This document shows positions 11,281-22,680 of a DNA stretch of 64,000 bases, in pieces. Position numbers and translations under genes: made by a program. The stretch is taken from NCBI GenBank assembly GCA_021234155.1, contig JAJEKV010000161.1, forward strand, positions 1-64,000, in the 5' to 3' direction. How positions within the stretch are numbered: the stretch's first letter is position 1; the number at the start of each line of letters is the position of its first letter. The DNA comes from Isoetes taiwanensis (taxonomy: Eukaryota > Streptophyta > Lycopodiopsida > Isoetales > Isoetaceae). The notes beneath the pieces were generated by a model, which saw only the letters and a list, made by a program, of their open reading frames with translations, ran no database searches and was not told where the DNA came from.

Positions 11281-12380
11281 AAGCAATGGCCATTGCCATG
11301 GGCCATAAGCAATCTAAATCCACATAACCAACCTGAGAAGGTATGAGAATTTAGACATTTCTTCATTTGTTTTATAAGAGCTATAACTTTGTTTCTATGT
11401 TCAATACCATTGCAACCTACGATGAAGCAAATAACCACGTTAGTATGAAAGTCAATGACCACCTTGGTATTTAATACAATGACTCTTCGTTTTTGCTTAA
11501 ACCAATGCTTAACCAAACCAATTGCGAATGCTTAACCAAACCAATGACCGCTTTGGTTTTTAATACGACTCTTTATTTTTGTAGAATCAACTATTGGAAT
11601 GAACGCCTATAGTGTAGGAATGAACTCCTTTAGATTGACTTATGTGCTTCAATTTACATGGGTATGAATGAGAACTAGGGGACTGAACCTATATTGTTGT
11701 CTCATATTGAACATGGGTTTTCTTTAAGCATATTACACATTGTAATATACATTGTCTAACCTCCTCATTCATTCAGGTGTCCACAATAATGATGAGCTTC
11801 AATCTGTCTAAACATATTATATGCATACATATGAAGCCCGGAAAAACAATCATATTTAAACACTAGACATGTCTTGAAAGGTTTTCTTTTTCTACACTTA
11901 TTCTTTTTTTTTGGGTTGAATCAAACTATAATAACAGTAATGCAAAACCATAAAAAAAAAGCCCAAAAAGCCACATTTCATTAAACTGGGACTCATTCAA
12001 TTCTCACTTTTTTGGGGCGGACTTTTGGGTTTCAATGATATAGACAAATTTTAAGCTGTTTTTTTGGCCTGATTCAAGGAATCCCGTGGATGAACAGTGT
12101 CATGGAGGGCATCGTTTGCACATGGATATGTGAAATTTTGCGAGTTAATTTTTCTAATAATCATGCAAATCGGCGTTCGTCACGACCCACAAACACATGC
12201 ATTTGGACTGCATGTGAAGATGTGATATTACATTGATATTGATGAAACTTTACAAATAAGGGCACAATACTAAATTGGTTTACTCAATTCCATACACGTA
12301 ATATACAAGACACTAGATTGAAACCAGTCAGATCGCAATATTTTTTCAGATCACAATAATTTTTTTTCCAGACAACAAAA
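11281..12380. other. AT-rich intergenic DNA
   Basis: No gene seen. The segment 11961-12010 (AAAGCCACATTTCATTAAA and following) recurs in similar form at 19791-19840. Both places also lie near the CACGGGCACATG repeat, so they belong to one repeat family. Confidence 0.5.
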
Positions 12381-12460
12381 TTTTTTTTCCAGATAATCAT
12401 CAAGCGAATCACTGGAAAACTGGAAAACCGGTGAGCAGTGTTGATTATCTGGAAAAAAAA
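12381..12460. repeat. Inverted repeat, hairpin
   Basis: TTTTTTTTCCAGATAATCA at 12381-12399 is answered by the reverse complement within 12441-12460, leaving a loop of about 40 bases. Two more poly-T + CCAGA pieces stand just upstream (12340-12375). Confidence 0.7.
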
Positions 12461-12504
12461 TAAACTGAACAACATAGACAACTGAACAAATAAATAATTA
12501 TCAG

Positions 12505-12745
12505 CTTCCCCAAAGAAGCAAGCTAGCATCTTTACGGGCACATGCCCGCAAAGAGGCAAGCTAGCATCTTTACGGGCACATGCCTTAAAAAACAAGCTAG
12601 CATCTTCTGGGCACATGCGCAAAGAGGCAAGCTAGCATCTTCACGGGCACATGCCGCCAAAGCAAGCTAGCATCTTCGGGCACATGCGCCAAAGAGGCAA
12701 GCTAGCATCTTCACGGGCACATGCGCCAAAAAGCTAAGCGGGGCA
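12505..12745. repeat. Tandem repeat, ~35-bp unit, about six copies
   Basis: The unit is CAAGCTAGCATCTTCACGGG followed by CACATGCGCCAAAGAGG. Six copies stand side by side, with small losses in some (units near 12589 and 12659 lack part of the CACGGG block). The CATCTTCACGGGCACATG core recurs at 19620-19690. Confidence 0.85.
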
Positions 12746-14385
12746 TCTCCGCGAGGTCTATTGACCAGTTTGCTAACCATATGCAAAAGTGAATCAAGCT
12801 AAATAAGTGACTAGCTTGTAAGAGCTAAGTTGAATGTATGTATTATTAGTAATTTCCTCTAGAACCTAACACTATTGACATTAGTAAGCATACACATTAC
12901 TTAAACAAATATATGTTAGTTAAATACATGCCCTGAAAATAGTTATACATATTGAGCATAGCATGCATTTTATACCTATATGTAAGGATCACAAGGGGAA
13001 GGTGTAAGGTGTAAGAACTTAGCTCGAAGGATCACAACAAAATGGAGACTAAAACTCTCTAGAAATATATATTCCTAATGATTTAGATCCAAAAATGCAC
13101 TTAAGCATCTCAGAACAATGCTAACATCGAACTCTGACCTTTTTAAAATCAAATAGTAAACTTGTGGTCTGGACGAAATCTCTAGAATTCTTCAACCCCT
13201 GGAAAGCTCTTGGACGCCCGGTCTTCAACCGGCTCAATCAGCTTAAAAAAAAATTCCTTTTTAACTTGCAAGAACTTCAAAAAGGAAGTTTGAATTTCGA
13301 ATCTCCCACCTAAAATGCTAAGTTCGAATTTCAAATTACCCCCCGAAAAGAATGGTGGAGATTTCTCACCTAAACCGATGGCATTGGTTGGTTGTGGCTT
13401 GCTATGGGAACATTTTCTGCTGAATCGATGGTGGAGCCTGATTAGCTGCAAGTCCGGGCGGGAACTACATGAAATCCCCCTGTTGATGATCGATTGGGGC
13501 CGAAATGGCCTGATTCAATGGTTTCGGTCTATTTAAAGCCCATAGGATCCGGATTCTGAGGGGGATTTTTCTCTTTGCATCCATCGGTACACCAAATCCA
13601 AAGTGGGAGCTGCACTAAATTTGGTCAGATGAAATTTACAAATCGGCTGCATATTCTTCCTATTCTTTCGATCTTCCCTTTGTGCTGGAGCTTATGCCCT
13701 TTTAGGTTTAGATTTGAGCTCTGCTCCAATCCGGCAGCCTCTCCAGGATTTGCCTTATCCCAGTTCCTGGATTACATCTGCTTCGTGTGGCCCGGAGGAG
13801 TATTTGAGGCAGGGCATCTTCAGCATTAGAATCCGTAATAGAAGCTCTGCCTACGTTTTCTTTTTCGTCCCTTCAGGGCCTGAAGGACGGACTTGAATGC
13901 GCCGTTTGCCTCTGCCTAAATGCAAGCATGCTTCTGCCTAAATGCAACCAGACGAGAATCTAAGGCTTCTGCATGCTTTCCATGTAAGTTGTGTCGATAC
14001 ATGGCTTTTGCCCGATCCACTTGCCCCCTTTGTAGAAATTTTGTAGTTCCGGAAGATGTCTTGCTTGTGGATGAGATTCTTGCAGCTAGGAGATCTTTAG
14101 ATGAAATCGATGCCGCTGTTGCTAGAAATTCCGTGGGACGGAATCTGGTTTTGCGATTTATGTACAAAGAGAGGCCGAAAAGGAAGGGCCTTCTAATGGC
14201 CAGAAGAGATGGTTTGCTTCTTCGATAATATGCCCGGTGATTGGCCCAATAGAATAGATCCGGTGACCCACATTTTGGGTCTTTGGTTGGGCATCACCTC
14301 GGTTTAGACACTAGCTTCTTTACCCGAGCCGTGGGCCGGTTTTTGAGAGTCGAAGCGTGGATTCGACAAAAAGCGGTGGCGTAAA
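12746..14385. other. No assigned gene; possible Cys-rich ORF
   Basis: The only coding-like item is the plus frame 13920-14228 (102 codons): CKLCRYMAFARSTCPLCRNF gives two CxxC pairs like a treble-clef or RING piece, then LLVDEILAARRSLDEIDAAV. The first 30 codons are unlikely to be coding. I cannot assign it. A 58-bp part of it is repeated downstream. Confidence 0.35.
14030..14087 (+). repeat. 58-bp direct repeat, copy 1
   Basis: Starts TTTGTAGAAATTTTGTAG and is repeated almost exactly at 14829-14886. It lies inside the Cys-rich ORF. Confidence 0.9.
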
Positions 14386-14850
14386 CTATCTAGGAGGCGG
14401 GATATTGAGAATTTTAAAAAAGCAGTAGAAGAGAGTGATAAGCACCTTTCAGGATATTGGAAGCCTTCTTCGTGTAATCCCTCTTATTTCAGAGCAATAT
14501 CAGACGGCACAGATGAAGCAGGTCCCTCCAACAGGTCCCCGGTTGAGTTCAGCAAGACTCTCAGAAAAATAAGCCATGATGATATTGGAATTTCTGGGCA
14601 GCTCGAAGCAGCTGAAGGGAGTTCTCGGTGGCTCGGACGATATGGGGTTTGGCATCCAGAGGAGTCTGTAGCGAAGCCGGAGCCTGGGGAGTTCAGCATC
14701 TATGGAGGATGTGCTGCTTAAGCACCGGTGGAGTGATTTAGTTCCATCAGATGTTCCGTTTTTGAATTCTCAAACTCTATTTTGGCCCAGTGATCGAGTT
14801 TCTTATTATGAAGGCAGGCACAAGACCTTTGTAGAAATTTTGTAGTTCCG
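14386..14850 (+). pseudogene. Unassigned coding relic
   Basis: An open frame of about 110 codons reads IENFKKAVEESDKHLSGYW, SYFRAISDGTDEAGPSNRS, IGISGQLEAAEGSSRWLGRY and VWHPEESVAKPEPGEFSIYG. After a frame slip near 14710 it continues as LKHRWSDLVPSDVPFLNSQ and TLFWPSDRVSYYEGRHK. The composition looks like real protein and continues across the slip, so this was probably a gene or transposon ORF. I do not recognise the family. It runs into the second copy of the 58-bp repeat. Confidence 0.4.
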
Positions 14851-14886
14851 GAAGATGTCTTGCTTGTGGATGAGATCCTTGCAGCC
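14829..14886 (+). repeat. 58-bp direct repeat, copy 2
   Basis: Second copy of 14030-14087, with a single T-to-C change visible near its end (GAGATTC against GAGATCC). Confidence 0.9.
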
Positions 14887-14914
14887 GATCTCTAAGACAA
14901 AGAGGGCAAACACC

Positions 14915-15045
14915 TCGACCGTGGCTTGCTTTCTGCTATGCCAAATCCGTGGCTATGCTTTCAAATCTGTGGCTTGCTGTCTGCTATGCCAAATCCGTGG
15001 CTTTCTGCTTGCTTTCTGCTATGCCAAATCCGTGGCTTGCTTCAA
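14915..15045 (+). repeat. Short tandem array of ~28-50 bp units
   Basis: GCTTTCTGCTATGCCAAATC and CGTGGCTTGCT alternate three to four times. CTG is kept here. Confidence 0.85.
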
Positions 15046-15214
15046 AGACCCCGAGATCTTGTAGCTATGGACTGTTTTTTTTTGAGCGAGGAAGAGAAAA
15101 CCGTGCTATAGAAGGCATTTTTTTTTCAACGGTCCACATCAAGGTACTCAATCCCAGCCATTAAATTAATTTAATGGCCCAAATGGCCCTGGGTATATTA
15201 TTTACATGCCCCAT

Positions 15215-15222
15215 GGCCATAT
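15215..15222 (+). repeat. Target-site duplication, left, GGCCATAT
   Basis: Eight bases identical to 19532-19539 and directly outside the hAT ends. Eight bases is the hAT-specific duplication length. Confidence 0.88.
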
Positions 15223-15851
15223 CAAGGATAGGGTCGAAGTATGATACGTATTATACGAAAAACGTATGAATCGTTTTATACGTAGGCCATTTTTTGAAAA
15301 AAACGCGTTTTATACGTGAAAATAACTTTTGGTGATCGAAAAGTTGTCGAAAAATGGCGGAATCATGCGCGCGTAGTTCTTGTGGCGTATATTTTCGCGG
15401 CGGTTGCTAAGGGCGAGGGCGCATCTATCGTCGCTTGTATATGATCGCAGCGGACGCATCATGCATCTTCGCGGGGCGCCTACATGCCCCTTAAGCGGCA
15501 AGCCCGTTTGCCTGACAAAAGGTGGGACTGTCGTAAATAGCGACGCCGGATATCGCGGGCCGCCATTTGTATTTTCGCGGATGCCCCACCATCGTCGTGC
15601 GGGCGGACATATGTGTCCTACCTTATTTGCGGAAGCATGAGGGCTAACATCGCGGCGCTCGGCTTCACATGCTTAAGCATATCCTTAACCATCTTTGCGG
15701 CATGATTTTTATTATAAAAGAACCTCATTTTTTCATAGTTTTCTTGCTACAAAGTGTAGACTACCAAGTGCAGTTTAGAACTCCTTGGGAATGGTCTTCC
15801 TCTGGTGCAACCTTTGAGTACGGGAACCTAAGGTCAATACTTAGCAAGAGT

Positions 15852-16070
15852 GAGGCCACTCCTTTGCTAGTTGTAGTGGCCATGGGATCACTAGGAGTTT
15901 TGTCGGTTAGCCCGATCAAAGGCGATTGTGACATCAGCGAGTGGCTGCTCCTCGCCTATACACACTAGTCTACGGTTGATTTCAGATTTTGATCCACGAA
16001 CCTAGCGCCCGATTCGTAACAAAGTGAGGTCTCTCCTTTGCTAGTTGTAGTGGCGTTGGGATCACTAATT
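15852..16070 (+). repeat. Two copies of a ~48-bp direct repeat
   Basis: CTCCTTTGCTAGTTGTAGTG with flanks occurs at about 15852-15897 and again at 16023-16068, upstream of the BED ORF inside the hAT element. Confidence 0.85.
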
Positions 16071-16089
16071 GCGAGCTTTGGTTTAAGGT

Positions 16090-16512
16090 TTGCATTCAGA
16101 AGTTGTTGCGATGGGCGATGCAAGTGGTGCTGGCACATCTCGTGCGGGGGCAATGAGAGGCAGCTTGAAGCAAGCACAAGCAAAGGGAGTATCACGTGGG
16201 GGAAGAAAACTAGGGATCGAGTGGGAATTTGTTGATAAGATAGGGGGTGGACAGTGGGCATGTAAGTTTTGTGGGCATGTCTCGACTGGAAGTGCTACAC
16301 GGATTCGCGCACACATAATAGGTGAAGCACCGAAAAAAGGAGACAAAACCGACGGCACATCAGCATGTCAGGCCCCGCAGGAAATCCGCAAAGATGCATT
16401 GAGAAGGTTGGAAGCAAAGCGGAAGCGAAAGGACACAAGTGCAAGAGTATATAAAAAGGCCGATAAACTTGTATATAACTTCTCCAAGCTGGCGGCTTTT
16501 GAATCGCAATAG
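16090..16512 (+). pseudogene. BED-type zinc finger, N-terminal part of a hAT transposase
   Basis: A 140-codon frame. Residues about 40-75 read IEWEFVDKIGGGQWACKFCG, then ATRIRAHIIG, and a Cys follows in TSACQAP. That is the W..C-x2-C..H..C pattern of BED fingers, which bind DNA at transposon ends. The following text has Lys/Arg clusters (RRLEAKRKRKD), as usual after the finger. A second Met at 16111 (MGDASGAG) is an equally good start. The frame stops at 16512. No DDE catalytic residues follow in any frame, so this is the N-terminal fifth of a transposase of about 650-750 residues. Confidence 0.8.
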
Positions 16513-17430
16513 TGGTCAATCGAATTGAGAAACTACAATTTCCTTTCATAAGCCTTGACTTCGGAGGTGGAAGAGGACACCGCCGAAGGCGGCAAAGGCG
16601 AGCTACTTGCGGTGAATGCGCGGCGGCGTCGTTGATGAAGACATTCAAAGCATGCATTTTGTCGGCGTCGAAGATGAAGTTGCTCAAACATGTTCTCGGG
16701 CGGCGAGTCGGGGCGATAGCGAGGGAGGCGAGGAATCCGATTCGGATAAGCGGGCCCAAGCAATCTGGCGGTCCCATGCGAGGACCTTGCGTGGGGGATC
16801 AATGGACTCTCAATGCCAAATCGACAGCGTGCTAGAAAGACCACCTCAGGGACAAGCTCTTGGTAAGGGCAAAGGCCATAGAAGGTTGAACTTAGGCCAT
16901 CATGTGGAAGAGGGCGAGGAAGCGGATGAAAGTGATCCGCGATGAAGATGTTGCCTGAGAAAGCAATGAAAAATATATGTAATCATCGTTGTACATTTGA
17001 TGAAAGATACTTTTTGTCGTTCGAAATGAATAGCTTCAAACCACTGTAATCCTTGTTGAACTTTCAATAAAAAAAGTTTTTGTCTCGCTCGCATATCCAC
17101 GTTACTTGTTCACAATGTTTCATGTTCAATGTTCGTGAAGGGTCCAACTATTATTATTAGAAAGGTATTCTTAATTATAGGGTTGGTCGGAATGGAAGCA
17201 ACTGGTTGTTGGCTTACCAGTGCACGTGCTCGTAGATGATCTTGACTTCGAGAAATGGCATGGGAGAAAATGTTGCTCGTTCTAAGAAGTTGAGCAACTT
17301 CTTAAAAAGAGTATCCAATGCCATTTCCTTGCTTAAGAGTCATCGGCGAAGCGCAAGCACCTAGACAAGGCAACCTGAGTGCTTCCATTCCGAAGCCAGA
17401 CTTATTAGTTTCAAACTTAGTAGTTCCTTC
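16513..17430 (+). other. Decayed interior of the hAT element
   Basis: Overlapping open frames (16512-16835, 16616-16945) continue the GC-rich composition of the BED ORF and contain acidic runs such as EGEEADES near 16910, but show no recognisable transposase motif. A poly-A-rich stretch follows at about 17065-17085. Confidence 0.4.
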
Positions 17431-17439
17431 GCGTGACTC

Positions 17440-18370
17440 CCGTGTGATCACTATACTCACGAGCTAAGGCATCATGACTTCCCAATTCCGCCTTCCCCCC
17501 CTCTTTGAGCAATGGAGCTTAGTCAATAGCTAAGCACCATTACCAAAAAGAATGAGAAGGAGGAAGAAGCTGGGAAATCCACGATGCCTCGTCTCATCTT
17601 CTTGTATAGCTAATGCTTTTGAACCCGGTGCTTCAAGTAACCCATAATGAATTCCCAATCTTTCTTTTCGTAGGTCTTTGGACAATGAAGCTTAGGGAGT
17701 ATCCTAAACACCATTGTTCAAAAGTAGGGAAAAAAAAGCGGGGAAATTCACGATGGTTCACCTATTGAGTTGCCGTGTAGCTTAGGAAACTTTGCATCCC
17801 TCTATATTTGTGGACTGATCATCATACTTTTGAGCTAAATCATCATAATTTCCCAATCCGACTTTCCCCCTTCTTTGAGCAATGGGGCTTAGACAATATC
17901 TAAACACCATTACTCAAAGAGGAGAAAAAAAAGATGAGGAAATCTTGATAGTTCAACTCATTCATGCATAACAATCTGGCCTATGAAAGTAAATGTCTAT
18001 AATTTGCTTGGTTTATCGATCGCCGCATGGTCAAGCTTATAACACATAACACGAATGCTATTCAGGAGCGAGAAAGTTCCACTTGTAAAGACCATCTGTG
18101 TTAATGTGTTCAAGCTTGACCACCCGGCGATCAACTACCCAAGCAAAGTATAGACAGTTACCATCGGCGTCAACTTCGGCGAAGACGAAGTTTCATAAGG
18201 CACACGAAGCCACGTCGTCAGGATCCTATAATTTTGAGCTAAATCATCATGATTTCCCAATCCGACTTTCCCCCTTCTTTGAGCAATGGGGCTTAGACAA
18301 TATCTAAACACCATTACTCAAAGGAGAAAAAAAGATGAAATCTTGATAATTCAACTCATTCATCTATAAG
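17440..18370. repeat. Four diverged copies of a ~130-bp repeat
   Basis: The core TTTGAGCAATGGGGCTTAGA with CTTTCCCCCTTC upstream appears in full at 17832-17967 and 18232-18365 (about 135 bp, nearly identical), and in diverged form around 17485-17560 and 17660-17730. Confidence 0.85.
17990..18162. repeat. Imperfect inverted repeat, ~63-bp arms
   Basis: The left arm runs 17990-18052 and the right arm 18098-18162, with a 45-base spacer. The arms share TTGCTTGG, CGATCGCC, TGGTCAAGCTT and AACACAT/AACAC in mirrored order. It lies within the repeat block of the hAT element and could be a nested insertion or a fold-back. Confidence 0.75.
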
Positions 18371-18689
18371 GATGTAGTCGGCGGTGAAGCGAAGTTCAAA
18401 ATGTTCGCGTCGATCCCAGCTAACGTCGATCCGCGGCGGCGGTTCCAATAAAGCTTAGTCGGCATCAGGCGTTATTCCGTTATTTGTATTTAATGTTTAT
18501 TATTTGGTTTATTTAGTATTACCGATTCAAAAAAGTTTATTATTTGATGTATTTAATTGTTGCCGATTCAAAAGCTGACACAACACTACATATTATTGCT
18601 GATTGTTAATGTCCTTTGGTTTCTAATGGCCTTTGGTTTAAATGGTTTAATTAACTTAGACGATAACCTGATCTGACCAAGCCCCATCA

Positions 18690-19095
18690 CATGCTGCAAC
18701 GGTGCAACCTTACTTTTCTAGGGCTGCCTACTAAAGCCAAGTCCATCTGTCAATCGAGTGTTTGCCTTTGGTTGCTCCCATCCCCGTCTCAACACTGGAC
18801 GTTCGTCAACAATATCAATAAGGGACAAGAGCAAGCTTCGGGCAAGCTCTCTCGCAGCATCATCGAGGAGAAAAATCCACACACCATACAACACTACCGG
18901 AGTGAACTCACGGCTAATGCCAGGCAGCGTGGACCCTACCCCACGACAACGCGACCCCTGGCCCTCGGACTCGAGAGGTCTTTCGCACCCGCCCGCGGCA
19001 CCGCGGGGTTTCCTCGCGCGTATCTTGCGGCGAGGCCGGCCCAGAGCCCCCGGACCCTAAGACACTACCTACTATTTTCTAAAAATACTTAAGAA
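18690..19095 (+). other. GC-rich 3' part of the hAT interior
   Basis: A 133-codon open frame (18691-19092) crosses a GC-rich block at 18900-19070. There is no known domain, and an overlapping second frame has similar length, so I regard it as composition-driven. Confidence 0.3.
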
Positions 19096-19531
19096 AAAAA
19101 AAAGGGAAGAGGGGTGGCGCTCACCGTTTTGGATGAGGCAACCCCTCTCTTTGCGTCCGCTTCTTTTTATAAACCGTCGAGCTGCCGCTTATACCCTAAC
19201 ATGTGGCCGCAACAGTCTTCATGCTGCCGCGACCTACTCACCTTGCGGGGCCTTAAAGATGCGGGCAGCGTTTATTCCTTCTGGCGTCGCAATCACCAAC
19301 CAGCGCGGACGCCAAGATGCCTCGCCAGCGGACGCATCATTTGCTTCGCATATGGTTTACTTTGCTATAATTTATTTGTATCACGGCTTCCGCATTTAAT
19401 GGAACATCGTCCGTAGCAGGGTTTTTTCGACCAGCGTATAATACTCCCAAAAAAACGTATAAAACATGAAAAATACGTTTTTGGGCTTTTTATATAAATT
19501 CTAGCCAAAAACGTCTGAGAACCTATCCACG

Positions 19532-19539
19532 GGCCATAT
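19532..19539 (+). repeat. Target-site duplication, right, GGCCATAT
   Basis: Matches 15215-15222 exactly, directly outside the right hAT end. Confidence 0.88.
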
Positions 19540-19599
19540 GGACCTTGTACAAGCATAAAGGAAACATGGGTTCATGCCCTTGCAAACCCCAAGATTCTT

Positions 19600-20000
19600 C
19601 CTCTTAGCTTAGGCGCACATCACATCTTCACGGGCACATGCTCGTAAAGATGTGAGCTCTTTAACATCTTCACGGGCACAAGTCCATGAGAATGTAAAGT
19701 TACATCTTCTAGGAGCATTATTCTCTTAGGTTCGTGGAGTTTGAAAACTGCTTGACTCCCAAAATAGTGAAATAGTGAAATATATATAGGTGGCAAAGCC
19801 ACATTGCATTAAATTGGGACTCATTCAATTCCCACATTTTTTTTTTTTTTTTTTTCATTGCAAGGTTGCAATGAGCAACCTTACATTGCAATAGAAGCTT
19901 CAATGTAAGCCCAAAGTATGTATGTAAGCTTGAATGTAAGGCTAAAGTGTATAAGCTTCCAATTGTGTATGTAAGCTTTTGTGTAAGCCCAAAGATATTT
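19600..20000. repeat. Second site of the CACGGGCACATG repeat family
   Basis: CATCTTCACGGGCACA occurs twice (about 19623 and 19665). The AAAGCCACATT...GGGACTCATTCAATTC block seen at 11961-12010 returns at 19791-19840, followed by a run of about 20 T. From 19890 to 20000 the phrase ATGTAAGCCCAAAG repeats loosely four times. Confidence 0.65.
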
Positions 20001-20346
20001 GTAAGTGTTATGTGTACTTCATTTGTGTGTAACCCTTAGTTCCTTTGCTTATATGCATGTAATTTTCAAGGTGTATGTGCTTCATGCAGGGGGAGTCACC
20101 TATATATAATATGCATATGCCATGTGCGTTCAGTGGGAGGAAGACCCTTATCATACTCCATATCTAGACTGAAAACCCTTATCATACTAACCAGCTTTTT
20201 TTCCCCAAAATATACCCCTTGGAGTACTTTTACATACTAGAATATAAAATATTAATAATATCAACTTAAAAAAGGCTGTTTTATATATCTTGTAGAACCC
20301 TATCTTGTAGCATATATGATCCCTTTGAGTATTTCTTACAAAAAAA

Positions 20347-20642
20347 AATAACAATTTGGAGTATTTTAAAATTAAGCTAGTATCATTACACCAAGACTAA
20401 AAAAAACCCTTTTAAGCCCACTCACATGGTTTATACTCCAAATGTATCTTGACTCCCCCTTGGCTTCATGTGCATTACGTGAATGGTTTCTGAGGCAATA
20501 ACAATTTGGAGTATTTTTAAATTAAGCTAGTATCATTACACCAAGACTAGAAAAAAAAACCCTTTTAAGCCCACTCACATGGTTTATACTCCAAATGTAT
20601 CTTGACTCCCCTTGGCTTCATGTGCATTACGTGAATGGTTTC
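20347..20642 (+). repeat. Tandem duplication, 150-bp period, two copies
   Basis: Starts AATAACAATTTGGAGTATTT; the second copy begins 150 bases later at 20497. The copies are nearly identical, differing mainly in A-run and C-run lengths. Confidence 0.92.
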
Positions 20643-20955
20643 CATGCAGTAAAAAGTAGGGAGCTTGCAATTTCTGAGGCTTCATTGCTTTAGTAAATGG
20701 CGAGCGTTTACTTGCCCATTTATGGAAGCAAGCCAGGAGGAATCACTCGGTGATTTGAGCTTAATCACTTAAGCTCAAATCGATGCTTAACTTTGAGAGC
20801 ACCGAATGGGCTCCATGCGTAAAAAAGTATAGAGCTTCAATTTTTAGGCTCCACGGCCCGATAAATGGCCGGCATTCGCGGCCATTTATGGAAACCGGCC
20901 GAGGCCGAATTACTCAGTGATTTGAGCTTATTCACTTAAGCTCAATTTGGCAAAA
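20643..20955 (+). repeat. Diverged duplication, ~170-bp period, two copies
   Basis: Copy 1 is about 20644-20784 and copy 2 about 20815-20950. Both end in TGATTTGAGCTTA..CACTTAAGCTCAA, itself a small hairpin. ATGCAGTAAAAAGT in copy 1 stands against ATGCGTAAAAAAGT in copy 2, and TTTCTGAGGC against TTTTTAGGC: the CAG/CTG change again. Confidence 0.8.
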
Positions 20956-22639
20956 CTTGAAATGGGCGATTCTCAAAGGGGTGGATGAGTCGGTTTAATG
21001 AATTGTGGCTTCAAGCGTATTTGATAGCTATAAGGTCAAGCTGCTGGAATTCTAGTTGGTGTCATCACGGGGAGGTTGCTAGCTGGTTTGACTCAATCTG
21101 CTAGTATTTATTCGTGATAGCGAGGAAGCACAATTCTCCTTGGAAGGCTGTCTAAGTAGCTTGGTGCTTGGTTTTGTGAAGCGGTAACTTAACCAATTCT
21201 TTGAGGCATGAAGCTAAGTCTGGTTTAAGATTGGTGGCCTTAGAAGAAACAACAAGGCATATCAGGGCGGCCTGAGGCGAAACGGCCCGGGGGCATAGCG
21301 GTGATCAACATATGGCCTCTTCCATCCGGATTTAAGCATTTGGTGCGAGTTAAAAACCAGCGATGGCAATCTGAGTTTTCAAAAGCTGCTGCGAAATAAT
21401 TTTATGGGTCCTCTAAGCCATAGATTTGCAATTGAGCAATTAGAAGATGGCGCCATCGCCCGAGCATGGAGCTCAATTTTGAGCATGCGCGGCAAAGCGG
21501 CGGCAAGATCAATTTATCTTTGAAGCGAATTTGCATATAGGGAGCGGGGGCTAAAATTTGCATTGATATGCATTGTCTGAGAGGCTCTATCACGAAATGG
21601 TGGGGATTGAGCTGAAGCTTACGATCGAGGCGGGGGCTGCCTCAGTGCGCGTGCGGATGCGTACCTAGATGAAAAGTTGTTAGCAGCTTACGCCTCTTGT
21701 TTCCACCATAGCCATTTGCGAATGAAATTTGGAATTGTAACACATTCTAGCCACGAAACACTCTGGCCAGGACCTAAACTAAATCAAAAGTGCACAATGC
21801 GGGCTAGTTGCAACTCACGGATCATATCATTCGGTAGTTGCGCCTCGGATATATGATATATGCGCTCAAACAACCGCCCTCCTTCTCGAGTCATACAACC
21901 ATCGCCTAGCGAGAAATGACTATCTGCTTCGCCATAGCGAGATATGGACGGGGAATTCATTATGCAAATATCTCGTGTAGTTATAATACATATATTACGT
22001 GAGGCGTAAATTTAATAGTTAATGTTGATTGATCGTCAAAATTCAAATTTGTGGGGCAATCTTGCACGAAAAAAATTTCCGACATGCCACCTCATCTGTC
22101 CTTTAAATGTATCGCCACTTCTCCATGCCACCTCACTCATCTCTCCCATATTAATTTTTGTGCAAAGAAATTGCATAAAATACTTTCGAGTTGCTTTGAC
22201 ACCTCATTCACTTTACTAATAACAATGCCACCTCACAATGCCACCTCACTAGGTCTATTAAAACCTCAAATGCCACCTCATCACTTAACATTTAAGTAGA
22301 TTTAATGCCCCAGCATTGATCTTCCTTGCACTTTCTCGGGAAAATGAGGGCTTAGGATTTCCCCTCCCCGTTGATCCAGCGGCTGGAGATAATGGTGCAT
22401 CCCCTCATGCATGGGCATGCATGCCCCCATAAAGATCCAGTGGACATAAGCTTGCCTCCTTGCCACCTCATCACTAATATATATTAATTAAATGCCAAAA
22501 AAACATCACACCTACCATGAAGTTCCTGAAAAACCATAAAAAAACATCAAGGGCTAGGATTTTTCCCTACCATTTGGACCAAACGAACGGTCGAGATTCA
22601 TGTATCTATAATTATCTAACTATATATATTATGACTAGA

Positions 22640-22680
22640 AACGTGTGCGGCGATCTTAGGGCATTAAAATAAATGATGTG
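22640..22680 (-). other. Helitron-like end, hairpin destroyed
   Basis: Counterpart of the end at 36430-36460. ACTAGAAACGTGTG is kept, but the hairpin that follows is changed to GCGGCGATCTTAGGGC. The changed bases are in CCG context. Confidence 0.4.

Larger units (their letters stand above)
15223..19531 (+). mobile_element. hAT DNA transposon, 4.3 kb, transposase core missing
   Basis: The left end reads CAAGGATAGGGTC and the right end, reverse complemented, CGTGGATAGGTTC: ten of thirteen positions match, and both start with C as hAT ends do. Both sub-ends are rich in ATACG/CGTAT motifs (15235-15315 and 19430-19510), typical of hAT subterminal transposase sites. GGCCATAT is duplicated on both sides. 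Inside, 16090-16512 encodes a BED zinc finger, the DNA-binding start of hAT transposases. The catalytic domain and the hAT dimerisation region are not found in the remaining 3 kb, which holds repeats instead. It is therefore a deleted, non-autonomous copy. The motif AGCGGACGCATCAT occurs near both ends (15450 and 19330). Confidence 0.85.

Noticed and set aside
12505-12745. Evenly spaced repeats resembling a CRISPR array
   Set aside because: Units are adjacent with no unique spacers, and the DNA is clearly plant nuclear.
15380-15640. 86-codon plus ORF
   Set aside because: Lies in hAT subterminal DNA; no family, and it shares short motifs with the opposite end, as non-coding subterminal repeats do.
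18900-19070. Possible rDNA spacer because of high GC
   Set aside because: No conserved 5.8S, 18S or 26S sequence could be recognised beside it.
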